Notes under the pieces: model-generated
Told to the model about the DNA's origin: nothing
What the model saw: only the letters and a program-made list of their open reading frames with translations
Databases searched by the model: none
Position numbers and translations under genes: made by a program
Assembly: GCA_028829895.1 (NCBI GenBank)
Contig: CM054181.1
Coordinates: 12,863,001 to 12,927,000, forward strand
Length of the DNA: 64,000 nucleotides
Reading direction: 5' to 3'
Source: Sinotaia quadrata
Lineage: Eukaryota > Mollusca > Gastropoda > Architaenioglossa > Viviparidae
Part shown: positions 21,940 to 35,319 of the stretch, in pieces
Numbering within the stretch: the first letter of the stretch is position 1
Layout: each line of letters begins with the position of its first letter

Positions 21940-24530
21940 CTTTTTCAAAGTCATAGGCATAGCAAACATAGATATGCAGAGGGTTTGGAAATAAAATTTT
22001 CAGGTCAGAAATGGTAAAGAATGCATACTTTATGAAATAGAGTCATAATTTCATAAATAAAACATTGTGAACTTACTGATAATATAAAAAAAAGTCCACT
22101 CATTCCTTATTCATGACTTTTATTACTATAATCAAAAGAGTATTTCTGATATATACAGGTGGTTAAAAGTATTTGATCAGTTCATCAGCATTTATTAAGC
22201 AAGGGCCTTTTAAATAATATGTGTATTATTGTTATTTTTTTATTCACTTATTTTCAAAATATATATACCTGTATTTTTCTCAGATTAGCTGTTTATTTCC
22301 CTACTTCAGTTTTTAGTTATTTTCAATTTATCTGATAACTTTCTGGTGCTTTATCACACTTTCACAAATGCATATTAGTTTTTCTTTTACCCAGGCCTTT
22401 ACCCAAATACATGTTTTTTCTTTTACCCTGACCTTTACCCAAATGCTTGTTTTTCTTTTACCTATCTTTAAATATCTTTAACTATAGGCATGTTTTTCTC
22501 CTTTTCAGTTTGCCTGGTGACTTTTTATGTCTTTATCTCTTGGTAGTACATGCTGTGTTATACCATTAGCCCTAACCCAGATGTTTTCATTTTGTCTGGT
22601 TATTTTTGTGCTTTATAATACATTCATCTGACTGCTCTTATTCTTCTAATATGGTACTTAGCAAATATTATTTTGATGTATTTCAGGTTTAACATATTAA
22701 ATTGAGCATATTAAATTATAGCACTTTCTAATATAAATGGATACACACAAACACATCTACACACATTCAAGTGTGTATATTATAACAAGCACTATTTACT
22801 CATATAAAATTGCCTTAATCATTTGCAATTATCAGACATAACAGTCTGTCAGAGGTCGACCAAAGATTTGCATCTTGCATACTTTTTCCACTGAACAAAG
22901 CCATTGAACTTAGTTTTAAGAGCATGTGACTCAAGAAAGACATGTTGGATCATTTGTTCAGGCTATATAGAAAAGCTGTTGTCATTGAGCACTAAAATGG
23001 AGATGTTTTGTGCTTTATGAAATGTAACTATTGCTTCTTACAGTTTGCAAATTAAATGACACAATAATCTAAAGCATTTATATATGTCCAAGTTAATAAG
23101 TAGAATCACTCACAAGAAAAAGACTAAACTGTGTCAGGTAAAAACGGGTGAACATTTTCCATAGGTAAGTCCATTACTCTATGGCTCTGTGAAGACAGAG
23201 CCTCAGACTTGTATATATGCAGCAATTCAGGACTTGCAAGCAAAAATACAACTAAATGAACTGATAATATAATTGTGAGCACAGCTACAAAACCAGAAAA
23301 CATATTCATTTTACATGTTATTTTTCTGTTACTTTCCTATTGACTTTTTAACGCATGTTTTGATTTGTTTTCATCTCCAAGTGAAGTTTTGTTGTCAGGA
23401 AAATGTATTTAATGATTGTAAATAATTATATAGACCTCTATAACTTAAGAACATAATTACACAGAATTTATTTAAGTACCATTAAGCTAAGTGAATCCTC
23501 TAAGTGAAACTAAGTGAACCCTCTTTAACACTGAATGGAGTGAAGCTAAGTGTGAACCCTCTTTCACACTGAACAGATGGATTTGCAGCAGAATTTCTAA
23601 TAAAAGAAAGGTTTAAAGATTTTAAGTAATTGTTACTTATATTAAAATATTGCAAATTAAGTATTCAATAGAGATAAACAGTGAACCAAATTTTAAATGA
23701 AGTAGACAATAAACTATAATAATATCATTGGAGTACTTCCTCATTCACTGATATCTCAGAACTTAAGCCCTGGAATGCCAAGCACAGTCATAAGCATGCC
23801 TTCATATATTATAGTTAGACTGATAATTTTTACTTTGTTTGCAATAAGTCACATATTTATAGTCATAAACAAAGGTCTGCTTAAACTTTTCCTATATTTT
23901 AATTTCTTTTACTTATCAAACTATTTTCAAAAGATTTCACAGAAACAACAGGCATGAAATTCATTTAAAAAATTCATGTTGCTGATCTGGTGAGTAGAAT
24001 TAAAAGCATTATTTGAAGTGTCTTAATTTTATCAATGCAAAATTAATTTTTTGCACATATAGCAATACATATGTGACTGTTAATTGCTAATGGAGAATAT
24101 TTTGTTTGCTTTTAATCTTATGTAATAATCTGTCTTAAACTGCAGCTGCCTCTGACTTAACTCATTCACAGTGAGTTTCTCATCAATGTCTGCTTTAGAG
24201 GGCAGCAATTGTTGGGAAGAAAGTTAGGAGGAGAATGGAAATACACTTACCACAGTTAATGTAACCATCTGTCCTCTGTTTATGTTAACCTCTCTTACTA
24301 ACTAGCAGTAATTGACTGTTTTTTATGAAGCTTATATAAACTTTGAAAATTTGCTGTGTTCTAGTGTCATAACTTGATGATTAACATGTATAGTAATAAC
24401 ATTTACAGTTATTCAAATATATCATTTATGCGTTTCAAACATATTTTGAACGGACATTCATATGTTTATGTTAAAAGTCATAGTGTTTCTTATATTGATG
24501 GTATTACTCTTGTAGTTGAAGCAATACATT
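21940..24530. other. Intergenic, no convincing gene
   Basis: AT-rich. Short duplications include AGTGAATCCTCT/AGTGAACCCTCTTT near 23490-23570 and TTTTACCCAGGCCTTTACCCAAAT near 22385-22445. A 61-codon minus-strand open frame is listed separately. Confidence 0.55.
23124..23309 (-). CDS. Small open frame with N-terminal hydrophobic segment, unrecognised
   Basis: A minus-strand frame of 61 codons starts MNMFSGFVAVLTIILSVHLV and continues with about six more hydrophobic residues, then a polar tail ending HPFLPDTV and stop. It reads like a signal peptide or type II anchor followed by a short polar region, so it could be a small secreted or membrane peptide or a first exon. No family is recognised and no flanking exon was found. 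In AT-rich DNA such a frame may occur by chance. Confidence 0.2.
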   Translation of the reverse strand: MNMFSGFVAVLTIILSVHLVVFLLASPELLHIYKSEALSSQSHRVMDLPMENVHPFLPDTV

Positions 24531-24534
24531 TTAT

Positions 24535-24800
24535 AAAATGGATTGTAAGTATTGCTAACTTTTCTCATTGACAGAAAATGAGACACACTATTTTATAAAA
24601 CAGACTGTAAGTATTGCTAACTTTTCTCAATGACAGAAAATGAGACAGTATTTTATAAAATGGACTAAGTATTGCTAACTTTTATCTCATTGACAGAAAA
24701 TGAGACAATATTTTATAAAATGGACTGTAAGTATTATTAAATTAAATCTTGTATCTCGCTGACAGATAATTATACACAACATTTTATAAAATGGAATGCA
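24535..24800. repeat. Minisatellite, ~60-bp unit, about 4-5 copies
   Basis: Units contain ATTTTATAAAATGGACTGTA then AGTATTGCTAACTTTTCTCA and TTGACAGAAAATGAGACA. Divergence rises to the right. Confidence 0.9.
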
Positions 24801-25317
24801 AATATCATTAACTTATATATCATCAAATAAATAGACAGTGAGTCATATTTCTCTTTTTGAAATGTGCTGTACTTTTTTTTTTATATGGAACTTAATTACT
24901 TTGATTACTAACATGCAGTGCATTCATTTTTATTTGCTAGAAACTCTCATTAATATGTAATTCTTTGGGTAAATCATGACATATTAACTATTATCTTAAA
25001 TCAGAATCTTTCAAGATCACTAACAAAAGTTATTTCTCCATTATTTAATGATGTGATTCAATAAACCATCTGTATCATGTATAAACAATTAATATTTTTA
25101 TAATATTATAAGTTAAATAATAATAGGTTATATAATATAATAAGTTATGTTTTGTCTAGTATACAATCATATATTCTCAGGTTTTGATGTAGTTTAATTA
25201 AGAAATTATGAACTACCAAAAATATAGATATAAATGTAGTGCATAACGTTTTTACCATAGTAAAGCAAATTAGTACATTTCTTGAAATTAAGTACCATTT
25301 GAATCTTTTTTCCTCCC

Positions 25318-25320
<3 letters not shown>

Positions 25321-25386
<66 letters not shown>
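25321..25386. repeat. (TG)33 microsatellite
   Basis: An uninterrupted TG dinucleotide run of about 66 bases, flanked by CCTCCCCTC on the left and CACATG on the right. Likely highly polymorphic. Confidence 0.98.
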
Positions 25387-25387
<1 letters not shown>

Positions 25388-25389
25388 AC

Positions 25390-26595
25390 ATGTTCATTCC
25401 AGTAATAATTAGCTGTGTATCGATTAAGTTTATTACTTGTTCTGACAGTTACATATCTCTACAGGAATCCCTTTTCATGAACCTCCTATCTGTAATATGT
25501 TTAAGTACAACAATCTGTTTTGACACTCACCTGCTAATAACATTACCTGTTAATAGTGCTTCCTAATTGTGTTAAAATACAGCCATTTAAAGTTAATTTT
25601 ATGGATTTTGAATATGCTTAGTTAGTGAGGCCTTTGCAAAACTTCTGGGATTAAAAAAAAACAACTTTATTTTTGTTAATGTTTTAAATGTCTTACTATA
25701 GTGTCAATAGGAAGGGATGGCATTGATATTTTGCTGCCAAGATATCTTGTCTAGGTCCAAACAGCAAAATACCAAATACAGCACACAATTTATCCTAAAT
25801 AGCCTGGCTAGAAACAGAATAGAAAATAGCAAATGCAACACACAATTCATCATAAACAGCCTGGCTAGAAACTGATCTTTGGTATTTAAACATGAAGCTT
25901 AGCCTGGCTGCTCAGAAATATTTTTCCATAAATTCATCACATAATGCCCCTCAGAAATCTCCGTTGTTAGATAACAGCAGTGTTCTTTATTATAATATTA
26001 TACTGAGAAATTTGTTTTGTGGATTTTCACTAACAGTAAATTTGTTTCTTTTGTTGTGCACTGATGTTTCTTTCAGAATATTTTGGTTACAGAAAATGTC
26101 TGATATATCATTGGTGAAAGCTTGATTATTCCTTGAATCATTATGCGTTATGTCACTTAATGTTTTCAACTGCAAAAATGACAGTTTGATATTTCTTTTC
26201 AAAAAATAATGTTTATTTAATTACAAAAGAGAAATGGGTGAAGTCTTTAAAGCTCATGATATTTTGTCTTGCAATACTTATTAATATCTTCTCTTTATCA
26301 TATAAACTGTAAAAATAATTTGTTTGCTTTTTGAAAATATTCAGATATTCTTAGATTGTACTTCTCAGGGTTATAACTTGGTTCCAGAAAATAATTTTTC
26401 TGTTATTGTCTATCACTAATGCATACAGTTACACACATGCAAGTATGCTACTGTAATTAAATCAGAAATGTCATAGTGATGGTTTGTTGATTACGTTTAA
26501 TTTTACGGTGTTTCTCTATTATGCTATATAGTTCTTTTTGCCCAGTTGTTTTTTTGCTTTATACTTTTTTTTTTTACATAGTATAACACTGTTTT
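25390..26595. other. Intergenic, nothing coding recognised
   Basis: AT-rich. A local duplication (ACACAATTTATCCTAAATAG / ACACAATTCATCATAAACAG with CCTGGCTAGAAAC) lies at about 25780-25875. Confidence 0.55.
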
Positions 26596-26599
26596 GTGG

Positions 26600-26940
26600 G
26601 ATGAATGTGAGTAGGCTTTTTTTCCATTATATAATTTATAATAATGTTCAGTGATCCTGAATATAAGTAGGCTTCTTTCCATTATATAATTCATAATAAT
26701 GTTCAGTGATGCTGAATGTAAGTAGGCTTTTCTCCATTATATAATTTATAATAATGTTCAGTGATGCTGAATGTAAGTAGGCTTTTCTCCATTATATAAT
26801 TTATAATAATGTTCAGTGATGCTGAATGTAAGCTTTTCTCCATTATATAATTTATAATGTTCAGTGATGCTGAATGTGAGTAGGCTTTTCTTCACGTCAT
26901 ATTTATAATAATGTTAAGTGCTTTGTTGTGATACTGAATG
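26600..26940. repeat. Minisatellite, ~57-bp unit, about 6 copies
   Basis: Units contain GTTCAGTGATGCTGAATGTA, AGTAGGCTTTTCTCC and ATTATATAATTTATAATAAT. Internal copies are nearly identical. Confidence 0.92.
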
Positions 26941-27414
26941 CGTAATTTGGTGCAAGTCTTACAGTTTCTCCAGCATATAACTTATTCAGTGCTGTTTTTT
27001 TGGTTTTTGTTTCACTGTGTGCAAGGTTGTATAATTTTTTTAAAAATGTGTTTGCTGATATTAGTGTTACCTTTATACTTCATTAATTTCATCTTTCATT
27101 GTTTTGGTAAATTTTACTTATTTAAAAAAGTTGATTTATCCCATGATGCTGTACATGTGTACAAGAAGACAACCCCCCAAAAAAGAAAAAAAAAAAACAT
27201 GTAAAAAGTATTCACTTTCATGAAAATTTTGGAAATAAATATAATTATATTCTTAGAGTGTATAAATATAAAATTAAAATATTGGAAATGCATGTATATA
27301 GTTTTTTGTAAGTATTTTAGTGTTAAATGCCCGCACACAACTGAGCTCCATGCTTGCCCATTATGATGCTAATAAAATTGTCCCTATAGGAAGATAATTA
27401 TGCATTTTATATAA

Positions 27415-27590
27415 GAAATTAATTGACCAAACTGACATGGCATGTCAAACCACAAGTCTAGCTCGAAGTAATATATGTACTAAACCTGTACTGGTTTATA
27501 ATCAGCAATTGACTGACGTAGTTGGCATGGCATGTAAGACCACAAGTTCAGCTTAAAGTAATAATATGTATGTACTTATGCTCTCCTGAG
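27415..27590. repeat. Two-copy tandem duplication (~90 bp)
   Basis: AATTGAC(C/T) ... TGGCATGGCATGT(C/A)A(A/G)ACCACAAGT ... GAAGTAATA occurs twice with moderate divergence. Confidence 0.7.
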
Positions 27591-27599
27591 TTTTAACAT

Positions 27600-30595
27600 C
27601 AACTGCAATGTTTTGAATGTAATTTGCCCACTTGCAGTTTGGATTTGCTTTGGAAGTGTTCATCTGTATTATAAATAAATACATCTTATCATAAATAAAT
27701 ATGTATGTTTATTATATATTTTGTCAATTTTATTACAGAATTAAATTTGTATATAATAAAGTGTATTGCCATATATGAATAAGATTATTGATTCTGCTTT
27801 TAATTACAATTCTGTGAAATAGAATTTATTAGAATTTTATAATTACCTAAAAGTGTATTCATTTATAAAGTTTATTGTCTGGATAATGGCATCCTAATTT
27901 GTTTGGATAGTATCAACCTAATTTGTTTATTGTTTGACAGTGACGACATAAATTTAAATTGACAATGGGAAGAAACATCAATGCATATTTATTTTTGTGA
28001 TGATATTTATGTAACTTGTTTATTAAGGAAGGGTTTCTTAAGTATTATTGATAAATTTTTTTTTTTTTTAATGTGGAAATAAAGTTGAATATAAATTATA
28101 AGGAATTAAAAGAATTTTTTTTTCTATATGGCCAATTAGGTTAAATGTCTTGCATAAAATTGTGAAGGAAAAATATATATAGAAACACGCGTTTGAAGCA
28201 TGCTTATTTTTTAAGCAAATGAAAATACTTCATGATTCTCATTCTTTGGGGTTATTTAAAGCTGAAAGTGTACTTCCATCTCGCCTGTAATTATAGACAC
28301 AGTGCACAGGTATAACAGTGCCATGCTTCATATGGTCTTATTACAACCAAATATTACCTGATGCAATATCTAGAGACTGTATACTAATTTCTCTTTCATA
28401 GTATTCAGTAACAATAAAAAATACTGATTATGGATATTGTATATGCTCCAACATTAATACTTAGTGACAAAGTAAAACATGCCGAAATAAAGCATAAATA
28501 GATATTTTGTATGTTTTATTTTTATCTATCACTAGGTTGCATAGTTGCATCACTTAATTTTTGTCATGATGTTTAAAATGCTCTCTTGTCTTTGTAAGTT
28601 GAGCTGTGGGGCGACATTAGTTATGCTCAGACAGTCACTGACTCGTCTTAAAACACAGCTCTTTCAAATTGTCCAAATTTTGTACTAGATAATAAAATTT
28701 ATAGGAATTCATTGCCTTCAGTCTTTTGTGTCTTAGTACATGTATCTGTTTTTTTAAAATAAAATTCAATTGATTAACATGTACAGTAAAGTCAAATCTT
28801 ATGCAGGTGTGTGTGGGTGTTCTGATGTCAATGTGTAAAGTGAAAATACACGTATAGTGAAAATTACATGATTTGTACAGCACCTGTATGATGAACAATG
28901 AGCAAACTTTCTCTCAATGAACCCACACGGTCATTCTTTTCTTCAGTGTTAAAAATTATTGCTGTTGCTTCAACTGATCATCAGATGTAAAATATATATC
29001 TTTAGTACTAGAATTTCATTGAGCCCAATGAGATGGTGACACTATGACAGGTACACAGGAACTGAGACCAATTAAAGGAACAGCAGATTAATTTTTTTCA
29101 TCTTATCTCTGTCCTAGATGGCATGCATAATCACCCTTATTATTTTTGTATGGTTTTTTTTTGGGGGGGTTGCTTTCAGCCAGTACAGATAGTTGAATTT
29201 GTGTAAGTTAATTGGTTGAAAAAAATGCTTCTCCATTGTATGTATGCCTTTAAATTTTAAAGTTTCTTGAATATGTAAACATTGACTTTCAGATGTTAGG
29301 TATTTGTGTTTGTATGGTCAGGCCTGTTCTGTGCATTTTGCTGATTGATTGATTATTAACTTGCTTCCATAAAACTCTGCTTGAATATTTTAAACAAAAT
29401 ACATGTACATAAAAAAATAGTGTAATCATTTTAGTTGTCTTTCCCAATAAGGACATTTTGATAATGGCAAGTGAAAATGTGTGTGTGCGCGCACATGCAT
29501 GCATACTTGTGTGTGTGTGTGTGTGCATGTGCATTTGCAAAACTACAGTCATAGAATCAGTCAATCATTTTTGCCATATTTTATTTCTGGTCAAAAACAG
29601 TTTACAATCAGTTCAGAATATAAAAATAAATCTTTTTTAGTATGTTATTTTTTAAATGTCAGGTACAAACAGTTTTGACATCCTGCACTGAATCAACCAA
29701 TCTCTGTGTTTATTACATAGAGACTATGGTTTGTTTCCTACTAATGAATTAAGAGCTATAGCTGTGTGCAATAAATTTGCTTTTACTAAACTGTAGAGTA
29801 AACAGGAAGATTTACCTGTCTGACTAAGGTATTTCCTATTCAAAACTTCCTAGGCAGCTGTTCTAAACTTAATGAAATGAAAAGTACATTAAGGAGGAGT
29901 GTGTTGTCAAACTAGCATCCATTTCTAGAGAGGTAGCCTGGCATTATGGGCCCAACAGCAAGTGACTTATTAAATCTCCTTAGTACTTTCTCTTGTAAGG
30001 GTCTGTCTTGTCACCAACTCATTCAGCACATGAAATGGCAAATTATGTCATGAAAGATCCTTACAGATAGAGAAATAAGTTATGTATTGTGTTGTCCATA
30101 AGGTATGCCACACAGTTTAGAACATTTGCACACTTTCTCTACTCATCAACAGCCTGTACCATCGAGCCCCAAGAGTATGTCATTCTTGCACATCTCTTTC
30201 CGCCGACTATTACTTGGGTAAATGTTAATGTTGACACATTGTTAAATCTGTTTTTTTTTGTGTTATGCATTGATTTGTATGCAGGACATAAACAGAGTAA
30301 CTCAGTAAGTTAAAATTGCATTCTGTATTGACTAAATGAGCAATTTTATAATCTGCTGAAATTGAGTATCTATTGAAACTCAAGATGTCAAATGTTCACT
30401 GCTGGTGGTGTAACTCTCTGACATTGAGCAGTGATAATAGGATCATTCAAAAATAGAAATAATAATGATGTCACCACCACCCTGCTCTTCAGTGAAAGTG
30501 TGTGTGTGTGTGTGTGTGTGGGGTGGCTTAGTCAGCAACACATAGGATCTGTATAGATATTATTACAGAATCCACACATAGAAACACCATGGATG
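27600..30595. other. Intergenic, nothing coding recognised
   Basis: AT-rich with short TG runs near 29510 and 30500. The minus-strand open frames here derive from CA repeats or are short and unsupported. Confidence 0.5.
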
Positions 30596-30599
30596 TTTG

Positions 30600-31810
30600 T
30601 CTGGCTTTAGTTTTATTTTATTCTGCATCCAAGGGTTACATTTGCTGACGTGCGTGCATGCAAGAATACAAAGTGGAATAGAATGGCGGACAGCATCAAA
30701 ACGAAAAGAGACAAGATAAACCCAATTGCACTGGCCCTTTCAAAATAAAAGTAGCCAAGCTTATAGTTTTGAGGAGTGAAATTTAAGTTTATTAATCTAC
30801 GGGCTCTCATGCGGTGGTTAATTCAGTCACTGCAAGACATTCACAAACATTCACTCTGGGGGGTGGGGTAAATGATGAATTAAAAAAAAAAAAGTAAATA
30901 ATGCAACCAAATTTCTCTAACAGAGTGGTAACTTCCACTATCAATAACTACTCTAGTAGCTTAACATTACATCCTTTAAAAGAAAAAAAGTTCAGGAACT
31001 ACAGTTCCATAGTAAATCTGATTCATTAAGTTCAATTCAGATAAATAGATAGTTCAATATTCCATATAATTCATTTATTCAAGATAATCAAGTAATTAAC
31101 TAAGTTCTTAGTCTGAGCTAGCTAGTGTGCACTGAGGTTTTTAGATATTACGAGTACTCTTGTAGTCGCTGATAAACAATTGTCTCTTCACACAAATATT
31201 TAGTGTCGAATCTACTGCTGTTTTGGCAATGAATTATAACCAAAGTTGATCTGCCTGTCTTTAGTGTCAAATCCAGCGGTCTCTACTATTGCTGTTTTGG
31301 CGATGAATTATCGCCACACTCTGGCCCACAAAGTCGATCTGCCCATCTTTAGGCCGGAAATGGTTCCAATACCGTTACTCTGCGCTTCCCATCAGTGACG
31401 TGCCATGCAGCTTCGATTTTTGCACTTCCGTTCGTTCGTCAACCCGGATGCAAAAACTAAACCTCAGGCATTTCTAATCCTCGAGTGCACATTATGTTCT
31501 AATTAAACAGACATCTGTCATAACTATAAATTTATAACGTATTGAGTTAAAAATATCTTTTATTACGGTTATGTAATGGTAACATATGTCTTTCCTAATA
31601 TAATCTTCTCACACTCAAGCATCACAACAGTGAAATAACTGCATTCACAAAAATTCATAAATCTTAACTCTACATGCATAATTCACAGAATACATTTGTA
31701 AATACAAACATCAAACATAGTGTTAATCTTATTGCTTTGAAATGTAGGTGAATTTTACGCTTGCAAAATACCAGCGGTGGTCAGGGACCTTGACCGGATA
31801 ACCGAAGTAA
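30600..31810. repeat. Old GC-richer repeat, class unknown
   Basis: Composition shifts from the surrounding AT-rich DNA. It includes a ~62-bp duplication (TTTAGTGTC(G/A)AATC(T/C)A and CTGTTTTGGC(A/G)ATGAATTAT at about 31200 and 31262). No coding frame or clear termini seen. It may be a transposon remnant; composition is the only evidence. Confidence 0.35.
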
Positions 31811-31999
31811 ACAACCATTTAAAAAAATAATTTTAGCGACATAGCTCCCACCCCTATGACATATACTTTAATTAAAAATACTCCTGCACATGATTACAAA
31901 GATGCTAACTATTGTTGTCCAGTTAAAGGTGTATATAATAAAATGCAATATTATTGTTCTTAACAGACCGCACAACTGCTAAAAATTAAAAAGAAACCA

Positions 32000-32730
32000 A
32001 AGCAAAGTGAACATTCAAAATGCTTTATAGGTGTTCAAAGCAAAAACCAATAATGCACACACACTTTGGCAAAATAGCCATCATCAGGACAATCCACTTT
32101 GCTAATAACAATGTTATGATGAAACCGAGAACAGACAGTGGCACTAATTTTACAAGTTTTCCATTCATTATCAATATGTTGGAAATATGAAGAGGAACTA
32201 TGTTCGAACTTCAATTTATAAGTAGCATTAACACGAGTTCATCATGAATTGTCATCACATCAATTACACTCAGCAAAGCTTGAAAGCCTTGGGCAAGAAA
32301 TAATGAAAAAGAGACATTAGTAATGGGACCTCCTTGATGAGAAACAATATTATTATAGGACTTGTTATTTAGGATTGGAATATCACGCACCAAACTAAAT
32401 GTGAGTTGTGTACAAGGCAGTTGTACCGTGGTTTAAAACAGGAAGTTGTATGTGATGTACTAATTCCAAGACAGGAGTAGGGGTTTTGTTGGAGCTCTTG
32501 TTTCAGTTTGCTGCGGATGCATATTTTGTCACTTCTTTCAATTTTTTTGAATGTTTTGGAGGCTAGTGTAGTCCATTGAGTATTGTTGTTTCTAACAATC
32601 AGAGACTCATTTTTGCTGTTATTCCAGATGATTGAGAAAGACCTTTGACAATAGCGTCCTTGATTTTCCGTCTGCTTTTAGATGTTTGGCTTAAGGCATT
32701 GTGAAATCTTTCAGGTTTCACTGTCCGTTC
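32000..32730 (-). mobile_element. Possible retroelement remnant
   Basis: On the reverse strand the stretch ends with GTCCTGATGATGGCTATTTT and GCCAAAGTGTGTGTGC. A CCTGATGATGGC..AAA.GTG hairpin-like tail is seen at the ends of some Penelope-like and other retroelements. Fragmented frames with several stops lie between. No reverse transcriptase motif was recognised, so the class is uncertain. Confidence 0.3.
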
Positions 32731-32764
32731 TATACCACCACCACTCTCATATACCTACTGCTAT

Positions 32765-33110
32765 TTGTTAGTGCCTTTAACTTACGATATGAGGTATTGT
32801 TACAATGTTAGTGCCTTTAACTTACGATATGAGGTATTGTTAGTGCCATTAAGTTACGATATGAGGTATTGTTAGTGCCATTAAGTTACGATATGAGGCA
32901 TTGTTTGACCAGTTTTTTCATATTATCTCATAGCCTTGTCTTTACTTTAGCCGGTATAATTTATTGAACCTTGTTCTTTACTTCAGCCTGCATATTTTCT
33001 TGTAACATATTTCAGCCTGCATATTTTCTTGTAGCCTATTTCAACCTGCATATTTCTAGTAACCTTGTTCTTACTTCAGCCTGCATATTTTATTGTAACC
33101 TAGTTAGTTA
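32765..33110. repeat. Two adjoining minisatellites (~34 bp and ~30 bp units)
   Basis: Left: four copies of TTAGTGCC(T/A)TTAA(C/G)TTACGA + TATGAGG(T/C)ATTG. Right: four copies of TTCA(G/A)CCTGCATATTTTCTTG with TAACCTT variants. Confidence 0.88.
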
Positions 33111-33114
33111 GTTG

Positions 33115-35190
33115 GAATAAAGCAGAATTGAACGGGCTTTTGTAACATGCCACCCTGATTGTAAAGAAAATACGAAGTTTCCTGATCAGTGTTGAAAAGT
33201 TAAATTCTGCAAAAATTTCTTTCCTTGTCTGATAAGTGTGTAACAAAATACAAACCATATATTGCTATAATTTAACTTCACAAGAAAAATCATCCTCAAA
33301 TTTCAAAGATAACAGAGCAGCTATTTTTTTAAAACAACAACAACTAAAAGTAACCCATTATTTCTGAAAATCTAGTCATTCACTTGAGAATGAACGAAAG
33401 TATTTGTCCGGTTTAGATTTGCTGAACACGAGTATTTCTGAATCCTGGGAACGTCTTCAGACACGTGTACCCGATTGGATGACGCACGCTATTAAATTAT
33501 CTGACTTTTAAATAAACAAAAAAGAAAACAATAATACTATTTCCATCTAGTAGACAAATTCCCAATGATGCTTTCACTATGAACTTTCTTTTATATATAT
33601 ACGACACATTTTTCCTGTATTCAATAGGAATTATGGTAAATTTGAATAAAATAAGCATTTTGTTTATCGTGTGCTCTGGGCCTACTGTGCATATATAGAT
33701 CCGGCGATAATTTGTCGCAAAAAGCAGAAGTGCATTATGCAAATTAACTCAAAAGAATTAATTTGAATTCAATTTTTATTATTATCATAGACGAGGCTCA
33801 TAAACCGCACCGCACAAATTTATAATTAGTTTTGACATTTCGAATAGATTTGCATTACGGCACTTGCCTGTGGACCAGACGACACTAGCATTTCAAGATC
33901 TGCTGTCGCTAGGTTTATTAGACATTATCATTAATTAAACAGTCTTAAACATTGTATTTGTTTACGGAGCTATAGTTTTTATCTCCTTAATGCAACTGTC
34001 GATATTGTGACGATTTTAGAGTAAATCAAACTGAAGTGGTGTTACCTTTGATGTGTAATTCGTGCATTGATATGTGAGTTGATAAAGCAGTTTTATTTTG
34101 TTTTAGTAAAACTTTTACATTAATATTCACTTCAGATTTAAGAAGCTCAGAAAGCTAATAAATTTATTTTCACACTTTTTACTGACCAGCAACTTTTATT
34201 TGCGTCATAAATTTTATTTTGTTTTTGTTAGTTTTTGAAGGCTTTTAAATTTTATTTGCACTAATTATATGCATTAATTCTCCAAAGAGTTTACACTTAG
34301 AGCGTTTTTTATCAAGGTAGCAAAGTTAATCATTTAATGAGTTAGGAGTAGGAAATAGGTGAAGATTGGACGAGAATAATCTCAGTGAACAAAACAAGGC
34401 TTTAACCATGAACCTCCTCTTGTAAAGCAAATGCCTTTACCCCAAATTCTCACTAAATTTACATTTTGGGATGAAATAGTACCATAAAAATAATTAATGC
34501 AATGATTGTGTATATTTCCTGTATAACTTATCAGTGTACATTTAGTGAAGTAAATATCTTGTGTTAAATGTATTCATTAGTCATGATGAAAGATTTTTAT
34601 TTTCTTCAATATATATATATTTTTAAAATATGTTTGTCATTAGTTTTCTTTCCTGAACTTGCCCCTCATTTTTGAGTTAATGAAATATTTGTATGCTTAT
34701 GATTTCATATTTCTTTCTTTCTTTTTAATTTTAATTTTAGACATTATTTTGAAGGTGCATTTAGTTAATTACTAAATAGCAAAATTAATAATCTTAATTT
34801 TTTATTTCACAAATCTTCTTTATAAACTATATAAAGCTTTAAATTATTAAGTTCATAAAAAGGTCACTGGAAAGACTCCATGAAGGTCCTGTAAATTTCC
34901 ATTTTCAAATTCTTTGTTTGCTTATCCCTACTAAAGATTTCAGTTTCAGCCAATAAGAATCATACACACTGTTTAAGCCAGGTAAAAAGTAAACTAAAAT
35001 CTGACACTTGTAATATCCTTATACTTTATATATATATTTAAATTATATTTTTAATAATAGTACAGTTTAAGCACATTTTGAGTTTGAGATATAATTCTTA
35101 TTTTGTTTCATAGACATTTTGCTGCAAGGATCTATTTCATTAACCATAATGTAGATCAAATATCATAGATCTGTATTTCTTTATTCTCTG
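33115..35190. other. Intergenic, nothing recognised
   Basis: AT-rich, with a slightly GC-richer patch around 33380-33480 and 33790-33900. No splice-bounded coding stretch was seen. Confidence 0.5.
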
Positions 35191-35194
35191 TTGA

Positions 35195-35310
35195 AAGCTT
35201 CCTCTTCCCTCCCTCCCTCCTTCCTTCCTTCCAAACTCCAAACTTCCAAACTTCCAAACTTCCAAATTTACAAACTACCTTCCTTCCCTCCCTCCCCTCC
35301 TGCCTGCCTG
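35195..35310. repeat. CT-rich low-complexity tract
   Basis: CCCTCCCTCCTTCCTTCCTT followed by a five-fold (A/T)TCCAAAC run and more TTCC/CCTGCCTG repeats. A strongly asymmetric purine/pyrimidine tract. Confidence 0.9.
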
Positions 35311-35319
35311 CCCATAGAC

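Noticed and set aside
21703..22017. Repetitive frames on both strands (KDKALD-like and VQSSL-like)
   Set aside because: Both strands open over the same tandem array; not independent evidence for a gene.
25206..25566. Frames made of Thr-His or Cys-Val runs
   Set aside because: Simple translation of the (TG)n microsatellite.
30089..30313. 74-codon plus-strand frame with a GC-richer core
   Set aside because: No splice-bounded structure, no recognisable motif, and a Phe-rich tail from poly-T.
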